Below are positions 24,804 to 34,146 of a stretch of 64,000 nucleotides of DNA, piece after piece. Both the position numbers and the translations under genes were made by a program. The first letter of the stretch is position 1, and each line of letters opens with the position of its first letter. The notes under the pieces were generated by a model that had not been told where the DNA came from, did not search any database, and saw only the letters and a list, made by a program, of their open reading frames with translations. Origin of the DNA: Arthrobacter alpinus (GTDB lineage Bacteria; Actinomycetota; Actinomycetes; Actinomycetales; Micrococcaceae); NCBI RefSeq assembly GCF_001294625.1, contig NZ_CP012677.1, positions 1,612,001-1,676,000 of the forward strand, written 5' to 3'.

Positions 24804-26216
24804 CTAGAGGGTGTTCATGGCGGCCAGCATCAGTGCCTCGGCCACTATCGCCTTTTCAAAGTCCCCTAGGTGCAAGGACTCGTTGGCACTGTGCGCCCTT
24901 GAGTCCGGGTCCTCAACACCCGTGACCAGGATTTGGGCGTCGGGGAACATGTCGTTGAGATCGGCGATGAAAGGGATGGACCCACCCATGCCGCTTTCCA
25001 CGGCGGGTACACCCCACGACTCCCCCAGCGCCCATAGGGCGGTCTGTGCCGCCGGCGCCTTGGTGTCGGTGGCGAACGCCTGGCCCGCCTCCCCCGGGGT
25101 GAAGGTGACGCGGGCACCGAAGGGTGCGTGCTTGTGAATGTGGGCGTCGAGCGCCTCCATGGCCTCCTCCGGGGCTTGGCCGGGGGCCAGGCGGAGGCTG
25201 ATTTTGGCACGTGCCGCAGGCAGCAGCGTGTTGGAGCTCATCGCCACCGACGGGATATCCATGCCAATGATGGACAGAGCCGGTTTCGACCAGAGACGGG
25301 AGGTGATGGTGCCCGTGCCGGCCAGCTGAACGCCGTCGAGCACGGCAGCGTCACTGCGGAAAATTTCCTCCGGGTAGTCAAGGTCAGAGTCCTGTGCCGT
25401 CGCCAACCCCTCGATCGCGACCGAGCCGCAGTCGTCATGGAAGGTGGCGATGAGACGGGCCAGCAGCGTCGGGGCGTCAAGGATGGGCCCACCGAACATG
25501 CCCGAATGCACTGCATGGTCAAGCACCCGTACTTCCACGGTGCCGTCGACTAAGCCGCGCAGGCTGGTGGTCAGGGCAGGGACGCCCACCTTCCAGTTGG
25601 CAGAGTCGGCGACCACGATGACGTCACCGGTGAGGAGTTCATGGTGTGTCTGCAAGAAGGTGCGGAAGGTGGGCGAACCGGCTTCCTCCTCCCCTTCGAT
25701 GAAAAGTGTCACCCCAAGTCCGTAATCGGCGCCCAGGACCTCATTCAAGGCGCGCATGGCACCGATGTGGGCCATGATGCCGGCTTTGTCGTCCGCAGCG
25801 CCGCGGCCAAAGAGGCGGCCTTCCTTTTCGACGGCGGTAAACGGCTCCGTCTCCCACAAGGTCAGGTCGGCTGGCGGTTGGACGTCATGGTGGGCGTACA
25901 GCACCACTGTCGGGTAGCCCGGGGCTGCAGGCTTGCGAGCGACGACAGCCGGGCCGCCCGGCGTCCCGTCGTCCTTGTTCACGCGAAGGATCTGCACGTC
26001 CTCAAGGCCCGTGCTTCGGATCAGTGTAGCCACCGCCTCGGCACTGCGGTCCAGCTGCGTAGCGTCGAAGGCGTCCCAGGCGATGCCGGGGATAGCCACC
26101 AGCTCGACGAGTTCGGCCACGGTGGCGGAAAAGTTGTTGGCAACGCTGCCGCGCAAGTCGGCAACAAGGACTCCTGCTCCGATGGGAGCGGACGGGAGGG
26201 AAAAGTCATCAGTCAT
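24804..26216 (-). CDS. M20-family dipeptidase
   Basis: A zinc-dependent cytoplasmic dipeptidase or related M20 hydrolase, 470 residues. Metal-site segments are AHHDVQPP, GRGAADDKAG and EGEEEAGSP with the catalytic Glu; the dimerisation domain lies between about residues 205 and 355, and the last His-containing metal motif is HSANESLHLGDFE. It is divergent from the DUF3043 gene, 70 bases apart. Confidence 0.93.
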   Translation of the reverse strand: MTDDFSLPSAPIGAGVLVADLRGSVANNFSATVAELVELVAIPGIAWDAFDATQLDRSAEAVATLIRSTGLEDVQILRVNKDDGTPGGPAVVARKPAAPGYPTVVLYAHHDVQPPADLTLWETEPFTAVEKEGRLFGRGAADDKAGIMAHIGAMRALNEVLGADYGLGVTLFIEGEEEAGSPTFRTFLQTHHELLTGDVIVVADSANWKVGVPALTTSLRGLVDGTVEVRVLDHAVHSGMFGGPILDAPTLLARLIATFHDDCGSVAIEGLATAQDSDLDYPEEIFRSDAAVLDGVQLAGTGTITSRLWSKPALSIIGMDIPSVAMSSNTLLPAARAKISLRLAPGQAPEEAMEALDAHIHKHAPFGARVTFTPGEAGQAFATDTKAPAAQTALWALGESWGVPAVESGMGGSIPFIADLNDMFPDAQILVTGVEDPDSRAHSANESLHLGDFEKAIVAEALMLAAMNTL

Positions 26217-26286
26217 GCACGCAACATTACTGCCACACTCCGGTATCCGGTCACAGTTACCCGCCGCGACAGGGTATCCTATACGG

Positions 26287-26889
26287 GTGTTTGGACGAAA
26301 GAAAGATCAAGCCCCCGACCAGCAGCTGACGGCTGCCTCCTCCGAGCAGATTGACCGGTTCAAGGACCCGCAATCTGCCAAAGGCGTGCCCACGCCCTCA
26401 CGTAGAGCACAGGAAGAGGCCCGTAAGCGCCCCCTGGTACCCAACGACAGGGCAGCAGCCAAGGTTGCCGCCCGTGAGGCCCGCCGCGAGGAACAGGCAC
26501 GGATGCGCCGCGCCCTGGATACCGGCGAGGAGCGCTTCCTTCCCCTCCGGGACAAGGGACCGCAAAAGAAGTACGCCCGCGACTACGTGGACGCCCGGTT
26601 CAGCCTTGGCGAATACGTCATGTTCGTGGCCTTGGCGATCGTGGTGCTCACCGTGGTGATTCCACCGTCGAGTAATTCGCAGATCATCGTCTTTGGCCTG
26701 TTCTGGGTCATGGTGGCAGGTGTCGCCGTTGACGCATGGCTGATGTCCCGCAAGCTCAAGCGCAAGATCATTGAAAAATTCCACAGCGTCGACTCGGGCG
26801 TCATCTGGTACGGCACCATGCGTTCGCTGCAGTTCCGCCGTCTGCGTCTGCCCAAGCCCATGGTCAAGCGCGGGGAATGGCCCAGCTGA
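26287..26889 (+). CDS. DUF3043 membrane protein
   Basis: A 200-residue actinobacterial protein of unknown role. The N-terminal half is very basic and helical with many Arg, Lys and Ala, probably a coiled segment. Two membrane helices follow (EYVMFVALAIVVLTVVI and IIVFGLFWVMVAGVAVDAWL), then a basic tail RRLRLPKP. GTG 26287 is used: it gives the family N-terminus FGRKK and lies only a few bases after TATCCT, so the message may be leaderless. Confidence 0.88.
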   Translation: MFGRKKDQAPDQQLTAASSEQIDRFKDPQSAKGVPTPSRRAQEEARKRPLVPNDRAAAKVAAREARREEQARMRRALDTGEERFLPLRDKGPQKKYARDYVDARFSLGEYVMFVALAIVVLTVVIPPSSNSQIIVFGLFWVMVAGVAVDAWLMSRKLKRKIIEKFHSVDSGVIWYGTMRSLQFRRLRLPKPMVKRGEWPS

Positions 26890-26908
26890 CCCAACCGCCC
26901 AAACCAAC

Positions 26909-26942
26909 ACGCCGGTTCCCTCCCAACGGAGGGGACCGGCGT
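26909..26942 (+). terminator. Hairpin after DUF3043 gene
   Basis: A 15-base-pair stem with one mismatch (ACGCCGGTTCCCTCC pairing with GGAGGGGACCGGCGT), loop CAAC. It separates the DUF3043 gene from the aldo/keto reductase. Confidence 0.65.
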
Positions 26943-27050
26943 CGTACGTTAACACAACACCCGCCCGGAACCCGTTTACCGCTAGCGCCTAACGTCCTCC
27001 CCACACTCGCTTCGCTCGCGCAGGGCCCTTCGGCCGCTAGGCTGGGGGCC

Positions 27051-28055
27051 ATGGACTATAGATACCTTGGCCGTTCGGGCCTGAAAATCACTGAAATCAC
27101 CTACGGCAACTGGCTCACCCATGGCTCCCAGGTGGAGAATGACGTCGCCACCGCCTGCGTCAGGGCCGCCCTAGACGCCGGGATCACCACCTTTGACACC
27201 GCAGACGTCTATGCCAACGGCAAGGCTGAAGAAGTCCTCGGTGCGGCGTTGGCCTCCGAGCGCCGGGAGTCCCTGGAAATCTTCACCAAGGTGTACTGGC
27301 CGGTTGGCCCCAAGGGCCCCAATGACACCGGGCTCTCACGCAAGCACATCATGGAGGGCATCAACGGCTCCCTGCGGCGCCTGAACATGGACTACGTGGA
27401 CCTATACCAGGCCCACCGCTTTGACCATGAAACGCCGCTGGAGGAAACCATCGGTGCGTTTGCCGATGTGGTGCGTGCCGGTAAAGCCCTCTACATTGGC
27501 GTGTCGGAATGGAACGCCGAGCAACTGCACCGCGGGCAGCTGCTCGCCCGCGAGGCAGGCTTTGCGCTGGTCTCCAACCAGCCCCAGTATTCGGCCCTGT
27601 GGCGTGTGATTGAGCCAGAGGTCATCCCGGCCGCGAAGGAGCTGGGCATATCGCAGGTGGTGTGGTCACCCATGGCGCAGGGCGTGCTCTCCGGCAAATA
27701 CCTGCCCGGCGCTCCCTTGCCTGCCGGTTCGCGCGCCACAGACGAGCACGGAGGTGCAAACACCATCAAGGCCTACCTTGATGACACCATCCTGAGCAAT
27801 GTGCAAAAACTTCGACCCATCGCCGATGAGCTGGGGTTGACCATGCCGCAGCTGGCCATCGCTTGGGTGCTACAAAACGACAACGTGGCAACAGCGCTGG
27901 TGGGCGCGTCCAGGCCGGAACAAGTTGCCGAAAACGTGGCCGCCTCGGGAGTGAAGATTCCAGTCGAGCTCATGTCCGCCATTGATGAGGCCTTGGCACC
28001 AAGCATCGTCAACGACCCGGCCAAGACGGTCAGCCCGGCCACGCGCGTGGCGTAA
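27051..28055 (+). CDS. Aldo/keto reductase
   Basis: A 334-residue NADPH-dependent oxidoreductase of the AKR family, closest in style to the voltage-gated potassium channel beta-subunit-like group (YRYLGRSGLKITEITYGNW). Catalytic Asp and Tyr are in FDTADVYANGKAE, the Lys in FTKVYWP, and the His in YQAHRFD; the cofactor end region is ALVGASRPEQ. ATG 27051 gives the conserved N-terminus. Substrate unknown. Converges with pyrD. Confidence 0.92.
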   Translation: MDYRYLGRSGLKITEITYGNWLTHGSQVENDVATACVRAALDAGITTFDTADVYANGKAEEVLGAALASERRESLEIFTKVYWPVGPKGPNDTGLSRKHIMEGINGSLRRLNMDYVDLYQAHRFDHETPLEETIGAFADVVRAGKALYIGVSEWNAEQLHRGQLLAREAGFALVSNQPQYSALWRVIEPEVIPAAKELGISQVVWSPMAQGVLSGKYLPGAPLPAGSRATDEHGGANTIKAYLDDTILSNVQKLRPIADELGLTMPQLAIAWVLQNDNVATALVGASRPEQVAENVAASGVKIPVELMSAIDEALAPSIVNDPAKTVSPATRVA

Positions 28056-28078
28056 CAGGGCGCGTTGATTCACCTGAC

Positions 28079-29146
28079 TCACTTGCGGAGTTGGGTAAGT
28101 TCCTTATTGATGCGGGCCGCCCAAAAGGGGCCCTCATAAAGGAAGGCCGTGTAGCCCTGGACCAGGGTGGCGCCGGCGTCGAGGCGTTCTTGAACCTCGG
28201 CGCCGGTTTCCACCCCACCGACGGAGATCAACGTCAGCGAGTCCCCCACGGCGGCCTTGAGCTGGCGCAGCACAGCCAGGGACCGGGCCTTGAGCGGGGC
28301 CCCAGAAAGCCCGCCGGCGCCTTTCTCTTCCACCAGCGCGGCCGGGCTTCGCAGGCCGTCGCGACTGATGGTGGTGTTGGTGCAAATGATGCCGTCAAGT
28401 TTCATCTCCATGGCCAGCGCCGCAACGTCGGCCACATCCTCATCGGAAAGGTCGGGGGCAATTTTCACCAGGAGCGGGACGTGCCTGCCAGCCGCAGCGT
28501 CGGCTGCCTCGCGAACACCTGCCAGCAGCGGGCGCAGTGCTTCCACGTTTTGCAGCAGACGCAGCCCGGGCGTGTTGGGTGAGCTGACATTGACCACCAG
28601 GTAGTCGGCGGAGGGTGCCAAGGTACGGGCGCTGGCAAGGTAATCCCCCAGCGCGTCGTCGAGCTCCACGAGTTTCGTCTTGCCAATGTTCACGCCGACT
28701 ATAGGGCGCACTCCCCGGTACGTCTTGCCCAACTCCGCCACGGCCCGGGTGAGACGCGGCGCAACGGCCGCTGCGCCGTCGTTGTTGAAGCCCATGCGGT
28801 TAATAACGGCACGGTCCTCCACGAGGCGGAAGAGGCGCGGAGCAGGGTTGCCGGGCTGGGGCTGGCCGGTGATCGTGCCCACCTCTATGTGTCCAAAACC
28901 TAAGTTTGCCAGTGCATTGACGCCCTGGCCCTCCTTGTCGAAGCCGGCAGCCAGACCAAATGGCGTGGGAAACGTCAGGCCCAAGGCGGTGGTTTGCAGC
29001 GCGGGCGACGGGGCGAACATTCGACGCATCACGGCACCGGCACCCACGGTATGGGCGGTCTTGATCAAGGTGAAACCGATCTTGTGCGCCCTTTCGGCGT
29101 CCATCCAGGAGAAACAGAGCCGGAAAAAGGTGGGATATATTCGCAT
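28079..29146 (-). CDS. pyrD: Dihydroorotate dehydrogenase (quinone), class 2
   Basis: Oxidises dihydroorotate to orotate in pyrimidine synthesis using membrane quinone. The 355-residue protein has the class 2 N-terminal helices ([22 protein letters not shown]), [33 protein letters not shown] with the catalytic Ser, and FMN phosphate-binding [11 protein letters not shown] 29146 is chosen from the conserved N-terminus. Confidence 0.95.
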   Translation of the reverse strand: MRIYPTFFRLCFSWMDAERAHKIGFTLIKTAHTVGAGAVMRRMFAPSPALQTTALGLTFPTPFGLAAGFDKEGQGVNALANLGFGHIEVGTITGQPQPGNPAPRLFRLVEDRAVINRMGFNNDGAAAVAPRLTRAVAELGKTYRGVRPIVGVNIGKTKLVELDDALGDYLASARTLAPSADYLVVNVSSPNTPGLRLLQNVEALRPLLAGVREAADAAAGRHVPLLVKIAPDLSDEDVADVAALAMEMKLDGIICTNTTISRDGLRSPAALVEEKGAGGLSGAPLKARSLAVLRQLKAAVGDSLTLISVGGVETGAEVQERLDAGATLVQGYTAFLYEGPFWAARINKELTQLRK

Positions 29147-29250
29147 ACCCCCTAGTTTTCCGTCTCCGCGCCACAACTGCAAAACGTCTCACAGCCCATC
29201 CTTCGTGTTCCACTCACCGGAGAGGGAACAGCAGGGACTAGCATGGCCAC

Positions 29251-30924
29251 ATGGAAAGCGATGAGGTTGGTACACAGTTCCACGCTGACGTGGTGGTAGT
29301 GGGCGCAGGTCTCTCCGGGCTGGTCTGCGCCGCCGAGGCCTACAACGCCGGCCGGAGCGTCCTGATTCTCGATCAGGAACCCGAGGCCTCCTTGGGCGGG
29401 CAGGCGCACTGGTCATTTGGCGGGTTGTTCCTGGTGGACTCCCCCGAACAGCGCCGCCTCGGTGTCAAGGACAGTGCCGAACTTGCCCTGGGTGACTGGA
29501 TGGGCTCGGCCGCGTTCGACCGTCCGGAGGATTTTTGGGCGCGACAATGGGCGGAATCCTATGTGAATTTTGCGGCCGGGGAAAAGCGTTCCTGGTTACA
29601 CGCCTTGGGTGTGCGGTTCTTCCCGCTGGTGCAATGGGCTGAGCGCGGTGGCTACGACGCGCAGGGCCACGGCAACTCTGTTCCCCGCTTCCACGTTGTG
29701 TGGGGTACGGGCCCGGGCATCCTGGAGCCCTTCCTGGCCAAGGTCGCCGAAGGTGTCGCCGCCGGTCGCATCCAACTTGCCTTCCGCCACCGGGCCACCG
29801 AATTGATGCTCGACGGCGGTGCCGTCACGGGCGTTCGCGGGCAGGTTTTGGCGCCCTCCCGCAGTCCCAGGGGTGTGGCCAGCAGCCGCGAGGTTGTGGG
29901 GGACTTCACAGTGTCAGGCGCCGCTGTCATTGTCACCAGCGGCGGAATTGGCGCCAATCACGACATGGTGCGTCAACAGTGGCCCGGCCACAAGAGCCCA
30001 AAGTTCATGCTCACGGGTGTTCCCGCGTCGGTTGACGGCGACTTTCAACAAGCTGTTGCCTCCGCTGGCGGAAACCTGGTCAACACCGACAGAATGTGGC
30101 ACTACCCGGAGGGCATCCACAACCCGGATCCCGTCTGGCCAAACCACGGTATCCGCATCCTCTCCGGGCCGTCACCGCTGTGGCTGGACGCCACCGGGCA
30201 CCGGCTGCCTGTACCGCTATTTCCCGGCTTCGACTCACTCGGCACGCTCCGGCACTTGGGGACCACCGGCCATGACCACTCGTGGTTCGTGCTCAATCAG
30301 ACGATCATCAACAAGGAGTTTGCGCTCTCCGGCTCCGAGCAGAACCCGGATCTGACCGGAAGGGATGTGAAGTTACTGGCCAAGCGTGCCCTGCCGGGAG
30401 CCACCGGTCCGGTGCAGAACTTTCTACACCACGGGGTCGATTTCTTACAGGCCGTCACAGCGCAGGAATTGGGCACCAAAATGAACGCACTCGTTGGCGA
30501 GGACCTTATTGACCCGCAAGGCCTGTTTGAAACCTTAGCGGCACGGGACCGGCAGGTGCACAGCGGTTTGGGCAAGGACACCCAACTCAATGCCATTCGA
30601 GAAGCCCGCCGATTTGCCACCGACAAGCTGATACGCGTGGTTCCTCCGCACGCCATGATGGCCCCGGAACACGGACCCCTGATCGCTGTGCGGCTTTCGA
30701 CGCTGACGCGCAAGAGCTTGGGTGGCCTGCAAACGGACCTGGCCGGCAGGGTCCTGAACTCCGACGGCGTCCCCGTCGCTGGCTTGTACGCCGCGGGCGA
30801 GGCCGCAGGTTTCGGCGGCGGCGGCCTGCATGGCTATCGCTCGCTCGAGGGAACATTCCTAGGTGGCTGCCTCTTCTCCGGGCGCACTGCAGGACGCCAA
30901 GCCGCCAGCGACACCGCCGGATGA
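29251..30924 (+). CDS. FAD-binding dehydrogenase (KstD-like)
   Basis: A 557-residue flavoprotein of the fumarate reductase / 3-ketosteroid dehydrogenase-like group. The FAD Rossmann motif VVVGAGLSGLVCAAEA lies near residue 12-30 and SLGGQAHWSFGG follows; the C-terminal FAD segment is GLYAAGEAAGFGGGGLHG. The substrate is unknown; a steroid is not implied by this alone. Its ATGA stop overlaps the start of the hydrolase gene, so the two are coupled. Confidence 0.88.
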   Translation: MESDEVGTQFHADVVVVGAGLSGLVCAAEAYNAGRSVLILDQEPEASLGGQAHWSFGGLFLVDSPEQRRLGVKDSAELALGDWMGSAAFDRPEDFWARQWAESYVNFAAGEKRSWLHALGVRFFPLVQWAERGGYDAQGHGNSVPRFHVVWGTGPGILEPFLAKVAEGVAAGRIQLAFRHRATELMLDGGAVTGVRGQVLAPSRSPRGVASSREVVGDFTVSGAAVIVTSGGIGANHDMVRQQWPGHKSPKFMLTGVPASVDGDFQQAVASAGGNLVNTDRMWHYPEGIHNPDPVWPNHGIRILSGPSPLWLDATGHRLPVPLFPGFDSLGTLRHLGTTGHDHSWFVLNQTIINKEFALSGSEQNPDLTGRDVKLLAKRALPGATGPVQNFLHHGVDFLQAVTAQELGTKMNALVGEDLIDPQGLFETLAARDRQVHSGLGKDTQLNAIREARRFATDKLIRVVPPHAMMAPEHGPLIAVRLSTLTRKSLGGLQTDLAGRVLNSDGVPVAGLYAAGEAAGFGGGGLHGYRSLEGTFLGGCLFSGRTAGRQAASDTAG

Positions 30925-31967
30925 GGGCTGCTGCATCCGCGTCCTGGTCACCGGATATTCTCGGTCCCGACTACCAAGCAATGACACTTCAGGCACCCCG
31001 CCCCGATGGCACAGCCCGCCGTGCCACCCTGATTCGGCATAGTCCAGCCGACGGAGGCGCCGACGAATCCGGTCGCTCTCCACGCTTGGGCGTGCTCTAC
31101 ATCCACGGCTGGAGCGACTACTTCTACAACACCGGACTCTCTGAGTTCTTCTCCAGCCACGGCTACGACTTTTACGCCCTGGATTTACACAACCACGGCC
31201 GTAGCCTGGAATCAGCGGAGCTCGGTGGCTACGTGGATGACCTCGCTGACTACGACGATGAAATCCTGCTGGCCCACCAAGTCATTGCTAACGAGCTCTA
31301 CCAAGGGAACGCTAAACCCGAAGGCCCGGCAGCTGAGTCTGTGCACACAAACCCAATCGGACGGGCCGCCATCATTCTGGTAGGCCACTCAACCGGTGGG
31401 CTTATCGCCGCCCTCTGGGCACGCAAGTTCCCCGACAAGGTAAGCCACCTGGTTCTAAACAGCCCCTGGCTGGAAATCCATGGTGGGGCTGCCATCCGGC
31501 GTGCAGCCACTCCGCTGGTCCGGCCCGTGGCCGACCGCCGGCCCCTGACCAGGATGCGGGTGCCGGAGCGCACGTTCTACTGGCGCGGAATCAGCGACGA
31601 GGCCTACGGGGACTGGCACGTGGACAGGCACATGCGACCGCCCCAGGCTTTCCCCGTGAGGGCCGGCTGGATGCAGGCCATCATGGCTGCCCAGCGTGAG
31701 GTTGCCAGCGGGTTGGCCCTGCCCATGCCCGCTCTGGTCTTACTCTCGGCACGCAGCATGCTGGGGCCCGTATGGAATGAGGCAATGCTTCACGCCGACG
31801 TCGTTCTGGACGTGCGTGCCCTGGCTTTTCGGGCGCTTTCCCTCGGGAGCAGCGTGGCCCTGGAACGCATCGACGGCGCCTTGCACGAGGTCTTCCTCTC
31901 CAACAAGCCCGTGCGCGACGACGCCTACAACAGGCTTGCCCGCTGGCTGCGGGGATACGTCGACTAG
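30921..31967 (+). CDS. Alpha/beta hydrolase (serine aminopeptidase/lysophospholipase type)
   Basis: A 348-residue hydrolase with the nucleophile elbow GHSTGG (catalytic Ser in ILVGHSTGGLIAAL), the oxyanion segment YIHGWSDYFYN and a C-terminal His in DGALHEVFLSN. It overlaps the FAD dehydrogenase by four bases, suggesting a two-gene operon that handles one lipid-like or ester substrate (inference). Confidence 0.88.
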   Translation: MRAAASASWSPDILGPDYQAMTLQAPRPDGTARRATLIRHSPADGGADESGRSPRLGVLYIHGWSDYFYNTGLSEFFSSHGYDFYALDLHNHGRSLESAELGGYVDDLADYDDEILLAHQVIANELYQGNAKPEGPAAESVHTNPIGRAAIILVGHSTGGLIAALWARKFPDKVSHLVLNSPWLEIHGGAAIRRAATPLVRPVADRRPLTRMRVPERTFYWRGISDEAYGDWHVDRHMRPPQAFPVRAGWMQAIMAAQREVASGLALPMPALVLLSARSMLGPVWNEAMLHADVVLDVRALAFRALSLGSSVALERIDGALHEVFLSNKPVRDDAYNRLARWLRGYVD

Positions 31968-32134
31968 CAGGCGTCGTGCGATGCGGTTCCTCCCCGACAA
32001 GCGCGGGCTCCATGAGGGACACAACAGGTCGTTCTGCGGTACGCTTCCGGCCACCAGTCTCAGTGATTTTGGCCAACACTTCGCGGGTGCCGGGTGCCTG
32101 GGTGCCGGGCCTGTGTTGTGGGGGAGGGTGCTTG

Positions 32135-34030
32135 CTAGAAGGGTGCGTTTTGTTCGTTGTCGGGGTGGTTGTGGAGGTATTCGCGTCCGGTGGGGGTGGT
32201 GGTTTTGGTGGCACCGTTTTCGGCTGGTTCTACGTTCCAGCCGGTGGTGGGCTCGTCTTTGAGGCGGTGGCAGTAGATGGAGCGTGGGCAGAGGTTCTCG
32301 GTGCTGGTGTGGCCTTTGGGCAGGGCGGTGCCGTTGAGGGTGTACCGGGTTTGGTGGAACGGGATGGTGTGGTCGATCTGGCAGTTCCGGGCCGGGGTGT
32401 CGCACCCGATTCCGGTACAGACAGGGTCCCGGAGACGGACGAGCCTGACCATGTCCGCGGGTGGTTTGTAAGCGGTGCGCCCGATACTGACGATGGTACC
32501 TTTTTCGGGGTCGGTGAGGATCCGGTGCCAGGAGCTGGCCCCGGCGGCGAGTTCTCTGGCCTGATCGGCCGGGATGGGACCGTACCCGTCGAGATGGCCG
32601 GGCTCCTCCGAGGTGTTCAGCAGAGTCAGGAACGGGATAGTGACGTTGACCTTAGCCGGGATACGAGGAGCAAACCGTGGCTCCGGAACCGACCCACCAC
32701 CGGGCAGCCCATTCCCTGCCAGCCCATTGCCGCTCAGCCCATTGCCGCTCAGCCCGGTGGTGGGGTGGGGTGCTGGATGGTCTGGTGCTGGATGGTCTGG
32801 GGTGGGGTTGTTACAGGAGCAGTCAGTGCAGCTGGTGGCGGGGTGGAGGAAGGCTTGATGGATCAGGTCCAGGAAGCAATCGGCGAGGTAGTTATCGTAG
32901 CTACGGGAGGGCCGCCCGGTCGGGGTCAAAGCGGTGGAGGGTTCCCCATCCTGTTGGGCCTGTCTGGCCCAGGCTTCTAAGGACTGGAACAAGGCCAGGG
33001 CTGGTGTGGCGGGCAGGATCGCACCGAGTTGGGCCATCCCGTCGGGCAGGGGCGTGAACCAGACCCGGCGCTGGATCCGGGCCCGCTCGTGCCGGACCGC
33101 CAACGGTTCAGGGTTGAAGCGTTCGGCCAGGCGCCGGATCTTGCGGGTCAGCCCGGCCGGGTTCATCCGGGCCGCCCCGGGCAAAAACAGTGGCTCCAGC
33201 ACCAAGAAGAGCTCCTCGGGAACGTTCTCCAGGCCCCGGTGGATGGCCCGGATCCGCAACCCGTCCAGCAGACCCTGCCGGTGCAGGGCCAAGGTCGCCG
33301 GGAGCGCGGTCAGGGTCGCGGCGTCATCGAGTCGATGCTCGGCGGCGCCCCGCCCGATCGCGTATACCGCCATCAGTTCCCCGGCAGCCCACAACGACAC
33401 CCCGCCGCGTTCCCGGACCGGTTCATCGGCCAGAGGCGGACGACGGGTAGCAAACACGGCCACCGCCTCGGCTTCCCTGGCCTGAGCGAAAGCGGCCAAA
33501 CGGTTCGCCGCATGCATGAAGTCCAACACCTCGTTATCGGCCAGCCCGGCCGGATCCAGAACCTCCAACGCCTCGGCCCCCGCAGCAGGGGTCCACACCA
33601 CACCGGCAGGGTTGTCCTTCCTGGGCGCCTTAGGAAGGTCCGGAACCGAAGCCCGCACCACCGCCACCGCAGCATCCGCACCCACACCAGAGAGCGACAC
33701 AGGCAACAGTGCCCCAACCCCCAGCCCCGGTACAGGCGCGGCAGGCAAGAACTGGGCCGCCCATTCCTCCGCACTGATCTCCCGCGACGGGCCGATCCAC
33801 GTGACATTGCGCATCTGCGGGTCATCGGCAAAAGGATCACTGGCAATCAGCCGGGCCAGCGCAGCACCATCCCCATCCACCACAGCATCCACAGCAACAC
33901 CGAAAGAATCATGGCCGGAAAAATCGCCGCCAACAATCCCCTCCGGCCCAAAGCCGGGGTCCTGATCCAAAAACGCCTGCCCGGAAGGGGTGGAACCCCT
34001 CTTGCTACCGGACCGATCAACGGTGCCCAT
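32135..34030 (-). CDS. DUF222/13E12-family HNH endonuclease-like protein
   Basis: A 631-residue protein of the multi-copy actinobacterial DUF222 (13E12 repeat) family. The DUF222 region spans roughly residues 170-440. The C-terminal HNH domain has Cys pairs CTGIGC and the motif CQIDHTIPFH, then TENLCPRSIYCHRLKD. Between them lies a low-complexity linker with five-residue repeats (GLSGN units, and PDHPA units) encoded by 15-bp DNA repeats. A LexA-like box sits 42 bases upstream. Several 13E12 genes are known LexA targets in Mycobacterium tuberculosis. Nuclease activity here is inferred. Confidence 0.9.
   Translation of the reverse strand: MGTVDRSGSKRGSTPSGQAFLDQDPGFGPEGIVGGDFSGHDSFGVAVDAVVDGDGAALARLIASDPFADDPQMRNVTWIGPSREISAEEWAAQFLPAAPVPGLGVGALLPVSLSGVGADAAVAVVRASVPDLPKAPRKDNPAGVVWTPAAGAEALEVLDPAGLADNEVLDFMHAANRLAAFAQAREAEAVAVFATRRPPLADEPVRERGGVSLWAAGELMAVYAIGRGAAEHRLDDAATLTALPATLALHRQGLLDGLRIRAIHRGLENVPEELFLVLEPLFLPGAARMNPAGLTRKIRRLAERFNPEPLAVRHERARIQRRVWFTPLPDGMAQLGAILPATPALALFQSLEAWARQAQQDGEPSTALTPTGRPSRSYDNYLADCFLDLIHQAFLHPATSCTDCSCNNPTPDHPAPDHPAPHPTTGLSGNGLSGNGLAGNGLPGGGSVPEPRFAPRIPAKVNVTIPFLTLLNTSEEPGHLDGYGPIPADQARELAAGASSWHRILTDPEKGTIVSIGRTAYKPPADMVRLVRLRDPVCTGIGCDTPARNCQIDHTIPFHQTRYTLNGTALPKGHTSTENLCPRSIYCHRLKDEPTTGWNVEPAENGATKTTTPTGREYLHNHPDNEQNAPF
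32705..32800. repeat. 15-bp tandem repeats inside the HNH gene
   Basis: Three units of CAGCCCATTGCCGCT type (32705-32749, the first diverged) and, 21 bases on, two identical units TGCTGGATGGTCTGG (32771-32800). They are in frame and encode five-residue repeats in the linker between DUF222 and HNH, so unit number can change without frameshift. Confidence 0.85.
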
Positions 34031-34071
34031 ACACCAATTTTAGACCTAAATACGCCAGCAAGGAAGTACTA

Positions 34072-34087
34072 TAGAACAAATGTTCTA
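34072..34087 (-). promoter_or_regulatory. LexA/SOS box upstream of the HNH gene
   Basis: TAGAACA-AA-TGTTCTA is a perfect 16-bp palindrome with the core GAAC-N4-GTTC of actinobacterial and Bacillus SOS boxes. A TATAGT -10-like hexamer on the minus strand (34069-34074) overlaps its edge and the gene starts 42 bases further on, so bound LexA would block the promoter. Confidence 0.7.
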
Positions 34088-34146
34088 ATAATATTTACTC
34101 TTCTCCCAGTCCCGGCACGGGATACATGCGAGGAACGTGAGCGGAA

